A stretch of DNA of 64,000 nucleotides from PoT sp049331405 (GTDB lineage Bacteria; Planctomycetota; Planctomycetia; Isosphaerales; Isosphaeraceae), in NCBI RefSeq assembly GCF_049331405.1, contig NZ_CP186274.1:8122001-8186000 (forward strand), read 5' to 3'. The position numbers were made by a program, and so were the translations under genes. A model generated the notes under the pieces. It was not told the DNA's origin. It saw only the letters and a list, made by a program, of their open reading frames with translations, and ran no database searches. Shown here in pieces: positions 15,713-25,155 of this stretch (position 1 is its first letter; each line of letters begins with the position of its first letter).

Positions 15713-16753
15713 TCAACCGCCGATCGAGTGCATCAGCCGTTCCGGCTTGATGAATCGAGACGTGTTGATTTCGTGCCCTTCCCATTTGCTCGACACGCTC
15801 TCCCTCAGAGCGGTCGTGAGCATGGAGTCCGATGCCCCTCCTCGGAGCAGAGTCCGAAGATCCGTCTCCTCGAGCGCGAAGAGGCAATTTCTGAGCTTGC
15901 CATCGGCGGTCAGTCGGATCCGATTGCAGCTCATGCAGAAGGGACGGCTCACCGAGGCGATGACCCCCACCCTGCCCTTGCCGTCGACGTAGTCGTAGTC
16001 GGCAGCCGGTGCGCGAGGATCCTGGTCGGGAGTTGGTCGGAGCGAGGCGACATCGCGTTCGAGCCGCTCGAGGATCTCGCTGGCGAGCAGGACCTTGTCC
16101 CGTTCCCAGCTCGCAACCACGTCGAGCGGCATGTATTCGATGAAGCGAAGTTCGAGCCCGTGCTCCCGGGCGAACCGGGCGAGGGGCACGATCTCGTCCT
16201 CGGTCGTCCCCTTGATGGCGATCGCGTTGACCTTAACCGGGTCGAACCCCGCCTCCTTGGCGGCGATGATACCTTCGATGACTGACTCCAGGCCGGGCCG
16301 TCGGGTAAGTTCGAGGAACTTCTCGGGGCTGAGAGTATCGAGGCTGACGTTGATCCTGCGCAGGCCCGCGTCCCAGAGCGACCTGGCCATCGGCGCCAGC
16401 AAGATCCCGTTCGTCGTCAGGCCGATATCCTTGATCCCGGGGATGCCGGCGATCCGCCCGATGAGATCGGGAAGGTTGCGACGAACCAGAGGCTCTCCAC
16501 CCGTGAGGCGGATCTTGTCGATCCCCAGCACCGCGGCAACGCGTACGATGCGCTCGATCTCGTCAAAGCTCAGGAGATCCTGTCTCGGCAGGAACTGGGC
16601 CGACTCGGGCATGCAGTAGACGCACCGGATGTTGCAACGGTCGGTGACGCTGATCCGAAGGTTGCTATGCACGCGACCGAAGCTGTCGACCAGCGGTCCC
16701 AGGCTTGGAGGCGAACAGGTCGTGACGTTGTCGAGCACGTGCAGCCGGTCCAT
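15713..16753 (-). CDS. moaA: GTP 3',8-cyclase MoaA
   Basis: Radical SAM enzyme for the first step of molybdenum cofactor synthesis, converting GTP to 3',8-cyclo-GTP (with MoaC to cPMP). The radical SAM cluster motif is CNIRCVYC at about residue 40, followed by RLTGGEPLVR. The C-terminal substrate-binding cluster has FCMSCNRIRL and the later Cys in KLRNCLF, and the protein ends in Gly-Gly, needed for activity in this family. Length 346 is slightly above the usual 330 because of an N-terminal extension of about 20 residues. moaE and moaD lie upstream on the same strand; moaC is not in the window. Confidence 0.95.
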   Translation of the reverse strand: MDRLHVLDNVTTCSPPSLGPLVDSFGRVHSNLRISVTDRCNIRCVYCMPESAQFLPRQDLLSFDEIERIVRVAAVLGIDKIRLTGGEPLVRRNLPDLIGRIAGIPGIKDIGLTTNGILLAPMARSLWDAGLRRINVSLDTLSPEKFLELTRRPGLESVIEGIIAAKEAGFDPVKVNAIAIKGTTEDEIVPLARFAREHGLELRFIEYMPLDVVASWERDKVLLASEILERLERDVASLRPTPDQDPRAPAADYDYVDGKGRVGVIASVSRPFCMSCNRIRLTADGKLRNCLFALEETDLRTLLRGGASDSMLTTALRESVSSKWEGHEINTSRFIKPERLMHSIGG

Positions 16754-16874
16754 GTCGTCATTATTCCTGAAGAGCCGAGACGAATACCGACGCAGGCGGA
16801 CAACCGTCTCTGATTTCCGGCTCTGTGTGACATGCGAATTCAGTTCGAGACGGTTTCTTCAGGGCGTATACGCC

Positions 16875-17303
16875 TCACGAGGGTTTCGGTTCGAGTCCGG
16901 GGTGGACCCATTCTTCGGTCCCATCCGCCCAGACTTCCTTCTTCCAGATCGGGACGACCTCTTTGAGGGTGTCGATCAGCCATCGGCAGGACTCGAACGC
17001 CTGATTGCGATGAGGGCAACTGACCGCGATCACGACGCTGAGTTCGCCCAGTTCCAAATCTCCTAGGCGATGGACCAGGGCAACCTCAATGATCGGCCAT
17101 CGCTTGCGGGCCTCGGCCTCAAGGTCCTCCATCGACTTCCGGGCCATCTCGACGTAGGCCTCGTAGCGCAGCGCCTGCGTCCGACGCTCACCGGTCATCT
17201 CCCGGACCGTGCCGAGGAAGGTACAGACGGCTCCCGCGGCGTGGGATCGGACCCGCTCGGTCAGGGCCGCGTGATCGATGGCTTGCTCGGTGATCTCGAT
17301 CAT
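16875..17303 (-). CDS. moaE: Molybdopterin synthase catalytic subunit MoaE
   Basis: Large subunit of molybdopterin synthase, which puts two sulfurs from MoaD thiocarboxylate onto cPMP. Typical features are GAVCTFLGTVREMTGERR, LRYEAYVEMARKSM, VALVHRLGDLELGE, SCPHRNQAFESCRWLID and the catalytic VPIWKKE Lys pair. ATG at 17303 is used; an upstream TTG at 17324 lacks a ribosome binding site. It follows moaD by 39 bases and precedes moaA by about 120, so an operon moaD-moaE-moaA is likely. Confidence 0.95.
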   Translation of the reverse strand: MIEITEQAIDHAALTERVRSHAAGAVCTFLGTVREMTGERRTQALRYEAYVEMARKSMEDLEAEARKRWPIIEVALVHRLGDLELGELSVVIAVSCPHRNQAFESCRWLIDTLKEVVPIWKKEVWADGTEEWVHPGLEPKPS

Positions 17304-17342
17304 CCCGGACGAATCTCTCAGCAAGGTGGACGGGACAGAATC

Positions 17343-17582
17343 TTATCCGCCGCTCACGGGCGGGATCGCGGCGATCTCGGCACGCTCGTCAAGTGGTTGG
17401 TCGTCGGTCGCATAACGAGCGTCGACGGCCATCATCATATTCGGGACGAGACCGGCGAGCGCGGGGTAGTCGGCCGCAAGGCTCGATCGCAAATCAGCGA
17501 TCGTGGCCCCTTCCTGGAGCTCGACCCGGATCTCATCACGACCTGCCAGTTGCTTGGCCAGGGCAAAGAGCTTGACGTTCAC
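17343..17582 (-). CDS. moaD: Molybdopterin synthase sulfur-carrier subunit MoaD
   Basis: 79-residue ubiquitin-like sulfur carrier. Starts at GTG 17582 (MNVKLFALAKQLAGRDEI); a longer frame runs upstream but the added part has no MoaD similarity. The fold-typical segments VELQEGATIADLR and AEIAAIPPVSGG are present, ending in the Gly-Gly tail that becomes a thiocarboxylate. First gene of the moaD-moaE-moaA group, 61 bases after the upstream TPR membrane protein on the same strand. Confidence 0.93.
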   Translation of the reverse strand: MNVKLFALAKQLAGRDEIRVELQEGATIADLRSSLAADYPALAGLVPNMMMAVDARYATDDQPLDERAEIAAIPPVSGG

Positions 17583-17643
17583 GACCAAGGCCGGATCCCT
17601 CTCGAAACCGATGAGCCATGAGATTGAGGACGCTTCGACCTTC

Positions 17644-19275
17644 CTACCCGGGCCCACGCGAGGATGAGGTTCCCGTCCTCGCCAGAGCACCTCGGAGTTC
17701 CGCCTGCGCGGTTTGATAGCTGGGGTTCAACCGAAGGCTGGACCGGAAACTCTGGGCCGCCTCGTCGAAACGCCCCTGCTTCTTCAGGACCAGGCCCATG
17801 ACGAAATGGGCCTTCCAGTATTTGGGATCCGCGCTCAAGACCTGGGCGAGATCGCGAGACGCCTCGGACAGACGACCCTGCTCCTCGAGGGTGGCCCCCC
17901 TATTGTAGCGTGCGTCAAGGCACTTGGGATTAAGCCGCAAGGCCTCGTCGAAGTGAGGTATGGCCTCGTCGAGCTTCCGGCTTTGCATGCAGAGCAGTCC
18001 CAAATTATTCTGAGCCATCCAACAGTCCGGGTTTTTCGCCAGCGTATCCGCCCAGAGCGTCCACTTATTCGCAAATGCCGTTTCTCGCGAGATGGTCAGG
18101 ATCGCCAGGATGAAGAGGACGCACGCCTGTGCCCATCGGGCCGTCTTGTTGCCGCGAGGCATCATTCGACTGAAGAACCAATCCACACCGACCGCAAGCG
18201 GGACGAGCACGCCGAGGCTCGCCAGATACTGAAAGTGGTCCGCCACGAACGAGTAGAGCATCGGGAAGACGTTGAAAAAGCCGAGGGCCGGAAACAGCGT
18301 GCCCACGAAGAACAGGAAAGTCACGAGCGGACCGCGTCCCCACGTCTTTCGCCACGACCAGAGAATCGCCGGGATCACAAGCACTCCAAGCACCGGGAGA
18401 TACTGACGCCAATCGCCCGCCTCGATTCGCCAACGCGGATAGATGAACATCAAGTTCACCGGCGCGATCAGCTTCCCTGCATAGAACCAGAGGGCTCGAC
18501 CGGCGATGATCGCTCGCTCGGCGAAACAGAAATCCCAATCGGGCCCGAGTGCCCCGACATGATATTTCTCCAGCCAAGAGGTCCTCGAACTCGCGAGGAC
18601 CCCGACGACGAAATACGGCAAGAGGGCCAGGATGTCGCGCCTCGACACCGTCCCACGCTTCCACCAGGCAATAAGCAAAATCGTCGCCGGCAGCGAGCAG
18701 GTCACGGTCTTGCTACCGAGAGCCAGCACAAAGGCCGCGGAAGAAACGACATACCAGAGCCACGATGCCGTCGTTTTCGACTCGACCGGCTCAACCTCTC
18801 GCCGTGCGTCCGGGGCCGAAAACCTCCAGTATGCGGACAGCGATATGAGATAGAAGAACGTCGAAAGTACATTCTTGCGTTCGGTGATCCAGGCGACCGA
18901 TTCGACGTGAACGGGATGGAGCGCGAAGAGGGCCGCGGCGAACCAGGCACCGGGCAGTTTCAATGTCTTGAGGCAACGCCAGACCAGCATGGCATTCGCG
19001 GCATGCAGCAGGACGTTGACCCAGTGAAAGCCCGCTAACGAGAGTCCCCAGGCCTGTTTCTCGAGCCAGAAGCTGCTGAACACGACCGGATAGTACTGGG
19101 GAGACGAACGTGACTGGAGCCAGATTCGCCCAAGCCCGGCGAGGTCGTTCAGGTTCGCGTTATCCAGGAGATAGCTGTCATCGTCCCAGATCGAGCCGCT
19201 CCAGGTCGCTGGCAGATAGGCGAATACGGCCAGCGCAAATAATCCCGATCCTCGCGCCAGCCACTTCATCGCCAT
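17644..19275 (-). CDS. TMTC/GT-C-like polytopic membrane protein with TPR tail
   Basis: 543 residues with about 10 membrane segments and a C-terminal TPR region. Near the N-terminus SIWDDDSYLLDN provides the DD motif of GT-C glycosyltransferases, and LHPVHVESVAWITERKNVLS is the hallmark of the TMTC-type family, known in eukaryotes as O-mannosyltransferases. Around 420-530 there are three TPRs (WMAQNNLGLLCMQSRKLDEA and the two following repeats). The lipid-linked sugar donor and acceptor are unknown here. It sits between the moa group and the mocA-xdhC pair, with which it has no evident functional link. GAGGG upstream supports the start. Confidence 0.85.
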   Translation of the reverse strand: MAMKWLARGSGLFALAVFAYLPATWSGSIWDDDSYLLDNANLNDLAGLGRIWLQSRSSPQYYPVVFSSFWLEKQAWGLSLAGFHWVNVLLHAANAMLVWRCLKTLKLPGAWFAAALFALHPVHVESVAWITERKNVLSTFFYLISLSAYWRFSAPDARREVEPVESKTTASWLWYVVSSAAFVLALGSKTVTCSLPATILLIAWWKRGTVSRRDILALLPYFVVGVLASSRTSWLEKYHVGALGPDWDFCFAERAIIAGRALWFYAGKLIAPVNLMFIYPRWRIEAGDWRQYLPVLGVLVIPAILWSWRKTWGRGPLVTFLFFVGTLFPALGFFNVFPMLYSFVADHFQYLASLGVLVPLAVGVDWFFSRMMPRGNKTARWAQACVLFILAILTISRETAFANKWTLWADTLAKNPDCWMAQNNLGLLCMQSRKLDEAIPHFDEALRLNPKCLDARYNRGATLEEQGRLSEASRDLAQVLSADPKYWKAHFVMGLVLKKQGRFDEAAQSFRSSLRLNPSYQTAQAELRGALARTGTSSSRGPG

Positions 19276-19354
19276 GGACCGCCCTCAGAGTCGACCGAGA
19301 CAAATAATCCGTTTATCACCTGATGTTTAAATACGACCAACGACTTCGACCAAC

Positions 19355-19957
19355 TCACCTGGCCTCGACCCACCGCTCGTAGTCGTCGGGGGTATCGAGG
19401 TCGTCGAGGACTCCCGGCCGGTCGAACTCCACCTCGGTCACCCGTTCGGCCTGGAGGGCGATCAAGGAGTTGATCCCGGCCCCTTCCGGCAACTTTTGAA
19501 CGCCAAGGGCCAGTGCCCACGGCATGACGATTGGATGGCCTCGGCGCCCCTGGAAGGTCGGGATGAGGATCGAGTCGGGCCTCTCGCTGGCTCTTTCGAT
19601 CAGGCCGGCTACGACCGAAGCCTCGATCCCCAGACTGTCGCCTGGGATGAGCAGGATCGACGCGGGACTCGAGCCATTAAGAAGGTGCTCTAGTGCCCGC
19701 TCGAAGGAGCCTCGCATATCCGCGGGTCGTTCAGACGGTACGAGCACGAGGGCACCGGACGCCTCGGCCTCGTTGGCGAGGATCGACGCACCGGGGGCAT
19801 CAATGGGCGGGACGACGACGATGACCTGCCGGATCCCGCCGGCGATCAACGTGGAAACCACGCGACTGATGACAGTCTGGCCGTCGATCGGGAGGATGAG
19901 CTTGGGTCTCCCCATCCGCTCACTTCGCCCTGCGGCGGGTACGATCGCAATAATCAT
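19355..19957 (-). CDS. MocA/MobA-like nucleotidyltransferase (molybdenum cofactor)
   Basis: 200 residues of the NTP-transferase fold. The N-terminal signature PAAGRSERMGRPKLILP binds the nucleotide; IPGDSLGI corresponds to the metal-binding Asp, and RRGHPIVMP to the product loop. The closest match in style is the molybdenum cofactor cytidylyltransferase MocA, which prepares the cofactor for xanthine dehydrogenase-type enzymes. It overlaps the upstream xdhC gene by four bases (ATGA), which supports this reading over MobA proper. No molybdoenzyme structural gene lies in the window. Confidence 0.88.
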   Translation of the reverse strand: MIIAIVPAAGRSERMGRPKLILPIDGQTVISRVVSTLIAGGIRQVIVVVPPIDAPGASILANEAEASGALVLVPSERPADMRGSFERALEHLLNGSSPASILLIPGDSLGIEASVVAGLIERASERPDSILIPTFQGRRGHPIVMPWALALGVQKLPEGAGINSLIALQAERVTEVEFDRPGVLDDLDTPDDYERWVEAR

Positions 19958-21066
19958 GCAGGAGAAGCTTCCGAGGCGGGGATGAGGGAATCGGATGTTC
20001 GCCCGGCCAGGCGGGGTAGAGCGCCTTTGAGCCCGAGATTACGCCGGGCGATCAATTCGGCCACGATGCTGACCGCGATCTCGGTGACCGACTGTGAGCC
20101 GATGTCGACACCGACCGGTGCCGCGACCCTCGAGAGGGCCTCCTCGGAGATCCCCGACTGCCGCAAGCTGTCGAAGATGAGCCGAATCTTGCGGCGACTC
20201 CCAATCATGCCGACGTACGAGGCGACAGACTCGGCCAGATGGAAGAGGGCTTCCTCGTCATGGCCGTGTCCCCTCGTTACGATCAGGGCGAAGGTCTGAG
20301 GTGTGACGTCCAGAGTCGGGAGCAGTTCGCCCAGGGGCCCGACCAGCATTCGCTGGACGTTGGGGAAACGCTCCGCATTCACATACTGCTGCCGGTCGTC
20401 GACGACCCAGACGTCGAAATCCGCCTGAGTTGCAAGGGCCGCCACGGCCTGCCCGACATGCCCCCCGCCGATAATCATCAGGCGGATTCGCGGGAGCGTC
20501 GGCAGGTACGCGATACCGCCACGAACTCCCGGCTTGGGTCGATCGTTCAAAGGCTCGGGCCGTTCCTTGATCGACTCCGCCATCAGGGTTGAGGGCCATG
20601 TAGCGACCATCATCCCATCGTGATCGAAAAGGAACCGACTTCCCACTTTGATGCCGGCTCGATCCGGATCGACGACCACGCCTTCGGTCAGACCGAGGCC
20701 GGTTTCCAGCAATTCCAGGCGACTCCGGAGATAACCCAGCGGCTCATCGCCTCGGATCGCCTCGACGGTGATGACCATCTTCCCGCCGCAGATGAGCCCA
20801 TCGGCCCAGGCGTAGTCGTGGTCGAGGACGAACGACTGGACGTCGGTCCCCGCTTGACCGATCCGTCGGATGGCCTTCTGCTTGACCTCGGCCTCGACGC
20901 AACCTCCCCCGAGGGTGCCTAATTGCCCCCCCTCCGGGTCGACCACCATGATGGCGCCGGCCTTCTGGGGCGTGGACCCGCGGGTCTCGACAACCTGACA
21001 GACAATCTGTTCTCGACCTCGTTCGAGAGCGTCGATCAGACTGCGCTGAAGATCCCGCATCAGCAC
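19954..21066 (-). CDS. XdhC-family molybdenum cofactor insertion protein
   Basis: 370 residues. XdhC proteins bind sulfurated molybdenum cofactor and hand it to xanthine dehydrogenase-type enzymes. The N-terminal XdhC/CoxI domain shows VVETRGSTPQKAGAIMVVD and GTLGGGCVEAEVKQKA; the C-terminal Rossmann domain shows LMIIGGGHVGQAVAALA, VTRGHGHDEEAL, YVGMIGSRRK and the terminal APVGVDIGSQSVTEIAVSI. Start may be GTG 21066 or ATG 21060. It overlaps the mocA-like gene by four bases. The 160-base gap upstream separates it from the ethanolamine permease on the same strand. Confidence 0.93.
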   Translation of the reverse strand: MLMRDLQRSLIDALERGREQIVCQVVETRGSTPQKAGAIMVVDPEGGQLGTLGGGCVEAEVKQKAIRRIGQAGTDVQSFVLDHDYAWADGLICGGKMVITVEAIRGDEPLGYLRSRLELLETGLGLTEGVVVDPDRAGIKVGSRFLFDHDGMMVATWPSTLMAESIKERPEPLNDRPKPGVRGGIAYLPTLPRIRLMIIGGGHVGQAVAALATQADFDVWVVDDRQQYVNAERFPNVQRMLVGPLGELLPTLDVTPQTFALIVTRGHGHDEEALFHLAESVASYVGMIGSRRKIRLIFDSLRQSGISEEALSRVAAPVGVDIGSQSVTEIAVSIVAELIARRNLGLKGALPRLAGRTSDSLIPASEASPA

Positions 21067-21227
21067 ACCATACCCGGTTCAAGGCCAAGCTGTTCGTACC
21101 ACGGGCGTGACAGAACAAGGCTAAAGGGTCATCGCATTTTCGGCAATGGATGACTCACGGATCCTAGGGTCGTCGAGGCGAGAATCAAGCAGAGTCGTTC
21201 GCCTCCTCGACTCAATCGACTCAACTC

Positions 21228-22808
21228 CTAGCACACATCGCCTACGAGCGTCGTCGCGGACAAGTTCTCGACGTCCAGCTTCTCGGTCGGGTCGTGAGAG
21301 ACGGGCGGGCCGGGAAAACGCGACCGCTCCAGGCCGAACCAGACGGTCACGAGCGCGGCGAGCGTCCCGCCGACCACCCAGGCCGAGCGTTGATTCGGCG
21401 GGTGCATCCCGATGACGATGAGCAACAAGCAGCCGAGCACGCTGAGGATCGCGAGCGGTCGATACCAGCGGCCGAGGTCCCAGGGCCCCATCCGGGTCCA
21501 TCCCCGGCCGTACGACCAGGCCCCGAGCGCCGTGGGCAGTACGTACGAGATATAGAGGAAGATCGTACAGACGGCGGTCATCGTCGCATAGAAGCGGGTC
21601 CAGAGCGTGAATAACCACGAGCAACCCGCCAGCGCCCAGATGGCGTTGGCCGGGGTCAAGTTGCGGGGGTTGATGCGTCGCAGCCAGTTCGAGAAGGGCA
21701 ACCCGCCATCCCTCGCGAAGGCAAAAATCATACGCGATGCCGACGTGACTGCCCCGAGCCCGCAGCCGTACATGGCCAGTGCGATTCCCAATGCCATCGC
21801 CGCAACCATTCCCGGCGGTAGGACGAGCCGCAAGGCCCAGGGGAAGGCGTGCTCGCCTCGAGGGGCCAATGCGGCGAGGTCGGGGACCGCGAGAATGACG
21901 GCGACCAACATGATCCAACCGGCGAGCCCGGCCACGGCCACCGATCGGAAAATCCCGAGCGGCACGGCTCTCGCCGCCCCGACCGTCTCCTCGGCGGCGT
22001 GGGCCGAGGCATCGAAGCCGGTGAGCGTGTAGGCCGGGAGCAACAGCCCGAGGGCAAACAGCCGGGCAAGTTCGCCCGTCCCCGGCCAGACGTCACCGCC
22101 GGCCTTACCACTGAAATTCGAGAAGGTGATGAGCCTCGAGAAATCGAGGTTTGGCGCGTACGCGAACATCGCCAGCGTCAAGAGAGCGCTAACCACGAGG
22201 ATCAGATAACCACTCAGATCCGTGAGACGAGCCGTCAGTCGGATCCCGCGAGAGTTCAAGAGGGCCTGGGAGCCTGTGATCAAGGCTATGGCCAAGGCCT
22301 GGCCCAACGGAGCGGTGCCCCAGCCAAGAAATGCAGGCGGCGGATCTTCCGGCAGCATGGCCCCGATCGAGCCGAGCACGAATTGCCAGAGCCCCACGTT
22401 CACGGCGGCGACCACCGTGACCAGTCCCGCGAGATTGAGCCAGGCCGTCGCCCAACCCCAGCCTCGACCGCCTAGGATCGACGCCCAATGATAAAGCCCG
22501 CCCGCGGTGGGGAAGGCGGACGCAACCTGGGCCATCGTCGCCGCGACCGCCAGGGCGAAGAGGCTGACGAGCGGCCATCCCAGGCCGATCGCGGCGCCTC
22601 CAACCCCACAGAAGCCTAGGTGAAAGGAAGTCACCCCACCAGCCAGGATGCAGATGATCGAGAATGACAAGGCGAAGTTCGAGAATCCTCCGAGCTGCCG
22701 GTTCAACTCCTGGGAATATCCCAGGGCCCGGAGGAGTCGTTCATCGTCGGCTTCGTTCCTTGCGGTTTGCGGAGAGGATTGAGGGGCGGCACCGTCATCG
22801 TGCGTCAT
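21228..22808 (-). CDS. APC-family permease, probable ethanolamine importer
   Basis: 526 residues with 12 or more membrane segments. The N-terminal pattern LGYSQELNRQLGGFSNFALSF followed by GGVTSF is typical of amino-acid/polyamine/organocation permeases of the ACT/GABA-permease branch; GGLYHWASILGGRGWGWATAW is also characteristic. The start codon overlaps the eutC stop by four bases (22805-22808), so it is translated with the ethanolamine ammonia-lyase genes and very probably imports ethanolamine. The substrate is inferred from this context, not from residues. The C-terminal tail is short and cytoplasmic. Confidence 0.87.
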   Translation of the reverse strand: MTHDDGAAPQSSPQTARNEADDERLLRALGYSQELNRQLGGFSNFALSFSIICILAGGVTSFHLGFCGVGGAAIGLGWPLVSLFALAVAATMAQVASAFPTAGGLYHWASILGGRGWGWATAWLNLAGLVTVVAAVNVGLWQFVLGSIGAMLPEDPPPAFLGWGTAPLGQALAIALITGSQALLNSRGIRLTARLTDLSGYLILVVSALLTLAMFAYAPNLDFSRLITFSNFSGKAGGDVWPGTGELARLFALGLLLPAYTLTGFDASAHAAEETVGAARAVPLGIFRSVAVAGLAGWIMLVAVILAVPDLAALAPRGEHAFPWALRLVLPPGMVAAMALGIALAMYGCGLGAVTSASRMIFAFARDGGLPFSNWLRRINPRNLTPANAIWALAGCSWLFTLWTRFYATMTAVCTIFLYISYVLPTALGAWSYGRGWTRMGPWDLGRWYRPLAILSVLGCLLLIVIGMHPPNQRSAWVVGGTLAALVTVWFGLERSRFPGPPVSHDPTEKLDVENLSATTLVGDVC

Positions 22809-23626
22809 CGCGCCGGGGTTCCTTGATCGTCGAGGTGGTTTGTTGAGGCGGGTTCGGGGAGTTGCTCCTTGATCTCGACTCCGCTCAGGCCAAGCCGAAT
22901 CATCTGGAGGGCCAAGCGCAGGACACGCCCGGCGGCATCGCGTGGGGAGGTGCCTCGAGCATGGATGTTCGAGATCAGGTTGCGGTTGGCGTCAGTATGA
23001 CCCGGTCGCGGCTTGTAGGCGAGATAAGCCGAAAGGCTTTCGGCCGTGGCGAGTCCAGGGCGCTCGCCAACGAGAAGGATGACGACGGTCGGATCGAGCA
23101 GTCGACCGATATCGTTGAGCACGCCGACCCGGCAGTTGCGAATGAAAAAGGGACGGCCCAGGCTGAGGCCATGATACTGGGCCTCCTCGACGAGCATCGG
23201 CAGGAGCGCCGGCACCTGCGCGACGACGGCCGTTGCCGAGAGCCCGTCGCCGATCACAATCTGAAGGTCGGCCCCTTTCGGGCAGCCTTCAAACAACTTG
23301 ACGTCTTCCTCATCGAGTTGGCGCCCGAGGTCCGGCCTCAGGAGGAACTCGGATTTGCTTCGGGCGCGAGTCCTGACCTCGAAGAGATCCCAACGCGAGA
23401 GGAACTCGGCGCCCAGGTCGCGTTCGAGATCAATGTCAGCGTGGACGGCATCGACGGCCGCGGCGTAATCCTCTCGCAGGCCGAGTTGGGTCTCGGTTCG
23501 ATAGGACGTGCCAATCCGGCCGGCGAGGACGCGGGCGGGTGTCAGGGCTCGAACCTTCGCGACAAGCCGGGCGATCTCTTCCGACGTGGGCTCGGACCGC
23601 GGGGGGGATGGATCGCTAGGGTTCAT
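22805..23626 (-). CDS. eutC: Ethanolamine ammonia-lyase small subunit
   Basis: 273 residues; partner of EutB in the adenosylcobalamin-dependent deamination of ethanolamine to acetaldehyde and ammonia. Typical segments are LTPARVLAGRIGTSYRT, DYAAAVDAVH, KSEFLLRPDLGRQL, DLQIVIGDGLSATAV, FFIRNCRVGVLNDIG, LLVGERPGLATAESLSAYL and SNIHARGTSPRDAAGRV. It overlaps eutB upstream and the permease downstream by four bases each, indicating strict coupling. No microcompartment shell or eutA reactivase gene is in the window. Confidence 0.95.
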   Translation of the reverse strand: MNPSDPSPPRSEPTSEEIARLVAKVRALTPARVLAGRIGTSYRTETQLGLREDYAAAVDAVHADIDLERDLGAEFLSRWDLFEVRTRARSKSEFLLRPDLGRQLDEEDVKLFEGCPKGADLQIVIGDGLSATAVVAQVPALLPMLVEEAQYHGLSLGRPFFIRNCRVGVLNDIGRLLDPTVVILLVGERPGLATAESLSAYLAYKPRPGHTDANRNLISNIHARGTSPRDAAGRVLRLALQMIRLGLSGVEIKEQLPEPASTNHLDDQGTPAR

Positions 23627-25032
23627 GCCACCGCCTCAAGCAACGGCGTCAGGCCCGAGATCATCTTTCGTTCCGCAGGGGTTTCGCCCGACCTGAGCCT
23701 TCCGTTGCGGAAAATCCCGCGAGACTCGAGCCATTGGGCGAACTCGGGCGCAGGATTCAGGTTCAGGAGTTTACGAACTCCGGCGATGTCGTGATAGCTC
23801 ACCGACTGATGGTTGAGCATCACGTCCCCCGAGCACGGCACCCCGATGACGTAGTTGCAACCCGCCGCGGCAAGGAGGATCAACAGGTTGTCGGCGGAAT
23901 TCTGGTCGGCCGCGGCGTGGTTCGTATAGCAGACGTCGCAGCCCATGGGCAAGCCGAGCAGCTTGCCCATGAAGTGATCCTCGAGCCCCGCCCGCGTGAT
24001 CTGCCGCTCGTCCGCGAGATACTCGGGCCCGATGAACCCCACGACGCTATTGATGAGGAACGGATCGAACGCGCGGGCCACGCCGTAAGCACGCGCCTCC
24101 AGAGTCAATTGATCAACGCCGTGATGGGCACCCGCCGAGAGGGCACTCCCCTGCCCCGTCTCGAAATACATGGCCTGCGTCCCCGCCCAGGCGACGTCGC
24201 GATTCCGATGATGCTCTCGGACGCGTTCCAGCCCCTCGCGGAGTAAATTCAGGCTCACGCCGAAGCTTTCATTTCCTGCCTGCGTTCCCGACACCGACTG
24301 GAAGAGCAAGTCGACCGGAGCCCCTCGATCCATCGCCTCGAGCTGCGTGCTGATATGAGCCAGACAGCAGGCTTGTGTCGGTATTTCATAGGTCGAGATG
24401 AGCTGATCGAGGGCTCGCAGGAGGCCGACCGTGGCATCGACCGACTCGGAGACCGGGTTGACCCCGATCATGGCATCGCCGCATCCGAGGAGCAGGCCGT
24501 CGAGCGCGGAGAGCAGGACACCGCCGATGTCGTCGCGCGGGTGGTTCGGCTGGACGCGCACACCGAGCACTCCCGGCATTCCCATCGTGTTCCGACACCG
24601 CGTGATGATCCGAAAGCGGCTGGCCGAGAGGACGAGATCCTTGTTGCTCATCAGTTTCGCGACGGCCGCGGCGATCTCGGGCGTCACGGCCCAGTGCAGC
24701 GTGGCGAGGTCGTCTTCCACGCTGTCGTCGAGCAGGAGTTCGCGGAATTCTCCCACGGTCAGACTCGAGACTGCCGAGAAAGCCCGGCGATCCTGTCCGT
24801 CGAGGATGAGTCGGCTCACGTCGTCGTGATCCGGGTCGACGAGCGGATTGGCGATGATCTCGGCGAGTGAGAGGTCGGCGAGGACTCGCTTGGCCGCCAC
24901 GCGCTCGCTCTCACTCCGAGCGGCGATCTCGGCGAGTTGGTCCCCCGACTTCTCCTCGTTCGCCTTGGCGAAGACCTCTCGCAAGTCGGCAAACGAGAAA
25001 CTCTCGTGACGAACCGTGGTCGATAGCTTCAA
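23623..25032 (-). CDS. eutB: Ethanolamine ammonia-lyase large subunit
   Basis: Catalytic TIM-barrel subunit that binds adenosylcobalamin and ethanolamine. I place the start at TTG 25032: GGAGG lies 7 bases upstream and the protein then begins MKLSTTVRHESFSFADL, aligned with known EutB; the in-frame ATG at 25095 would add 21 residues without similarity and has no ribosome binding site. Family segments include KANEEKSGDQLAEIAA, RCRNTMGMPGVLGVRVQPNHP, GDAMIGVNPVSES, FETGQGSALSAGAHHGVDQ and MGCDVCYTNHAAADQNSAD. First gene of eutB-eutC-permease. No cobalamin riboswitch was recognised in the 123 bases upstream. Confidence 0.96.
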   Translation of the reverse strand: MKLSTTVRHESFSFADLREVFAKANEEKSGDQLAEIAARSESERVAAKRVLADLSLAEIIANPLVDPDHDDVSRLILDGQDRRAFSAVSSLTVGEFRELLLDDSVEDDLATLHWAVTPEIAAAVAKLMSNKDLVLSASRFRIITRCRNTMGMPGVLGVRVQPNHPRDDIGGVLLSALDGLLLGCGDAMIGVNPVSESVDATVGLLRALDQLISTYEIPTQACCLAHISTQLEAMDRGAPVDLLFQSVSGTQAGNESFGVSLNLLREGLERVREHHRNRDVAWAGTQAMYFETGQGSALSAGAHHGVDQLTLEARAYGVARAFDPFLINSVVGFIGPEYLADERQITRAGLEDHFMGKLLGLPMGCDVCYTNHAAADQNSADNLLILLAAAGCNYVIGVPCSGDVMLNHQSVSYHDIAGVRKLLNLNPAPEFAQWLESRGIFRNGRLRSGETPAERKMISGLTPLLEAVA

Positions 25033-25155
25033 CGCGCATCCTCCGGCAGGGTCGTTCCCCTCGTTATCATGCTCGACTTCGAGCAGGGACGCCATGAGAA
25101 AATCGAGCCAATGGGTTTCGCGGCTCTTCGAAGGCTGGTCGAAGCTCGTTGGCTA

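Noticed and set aside
17713..19038. A 441-codon plus-strand open frame opposite the TMTC-like gene.
   Set aside because: No domain; sequence is very Arg/Gly/Glu rich, as expected for the antisense of a GC-rich membrane gene.
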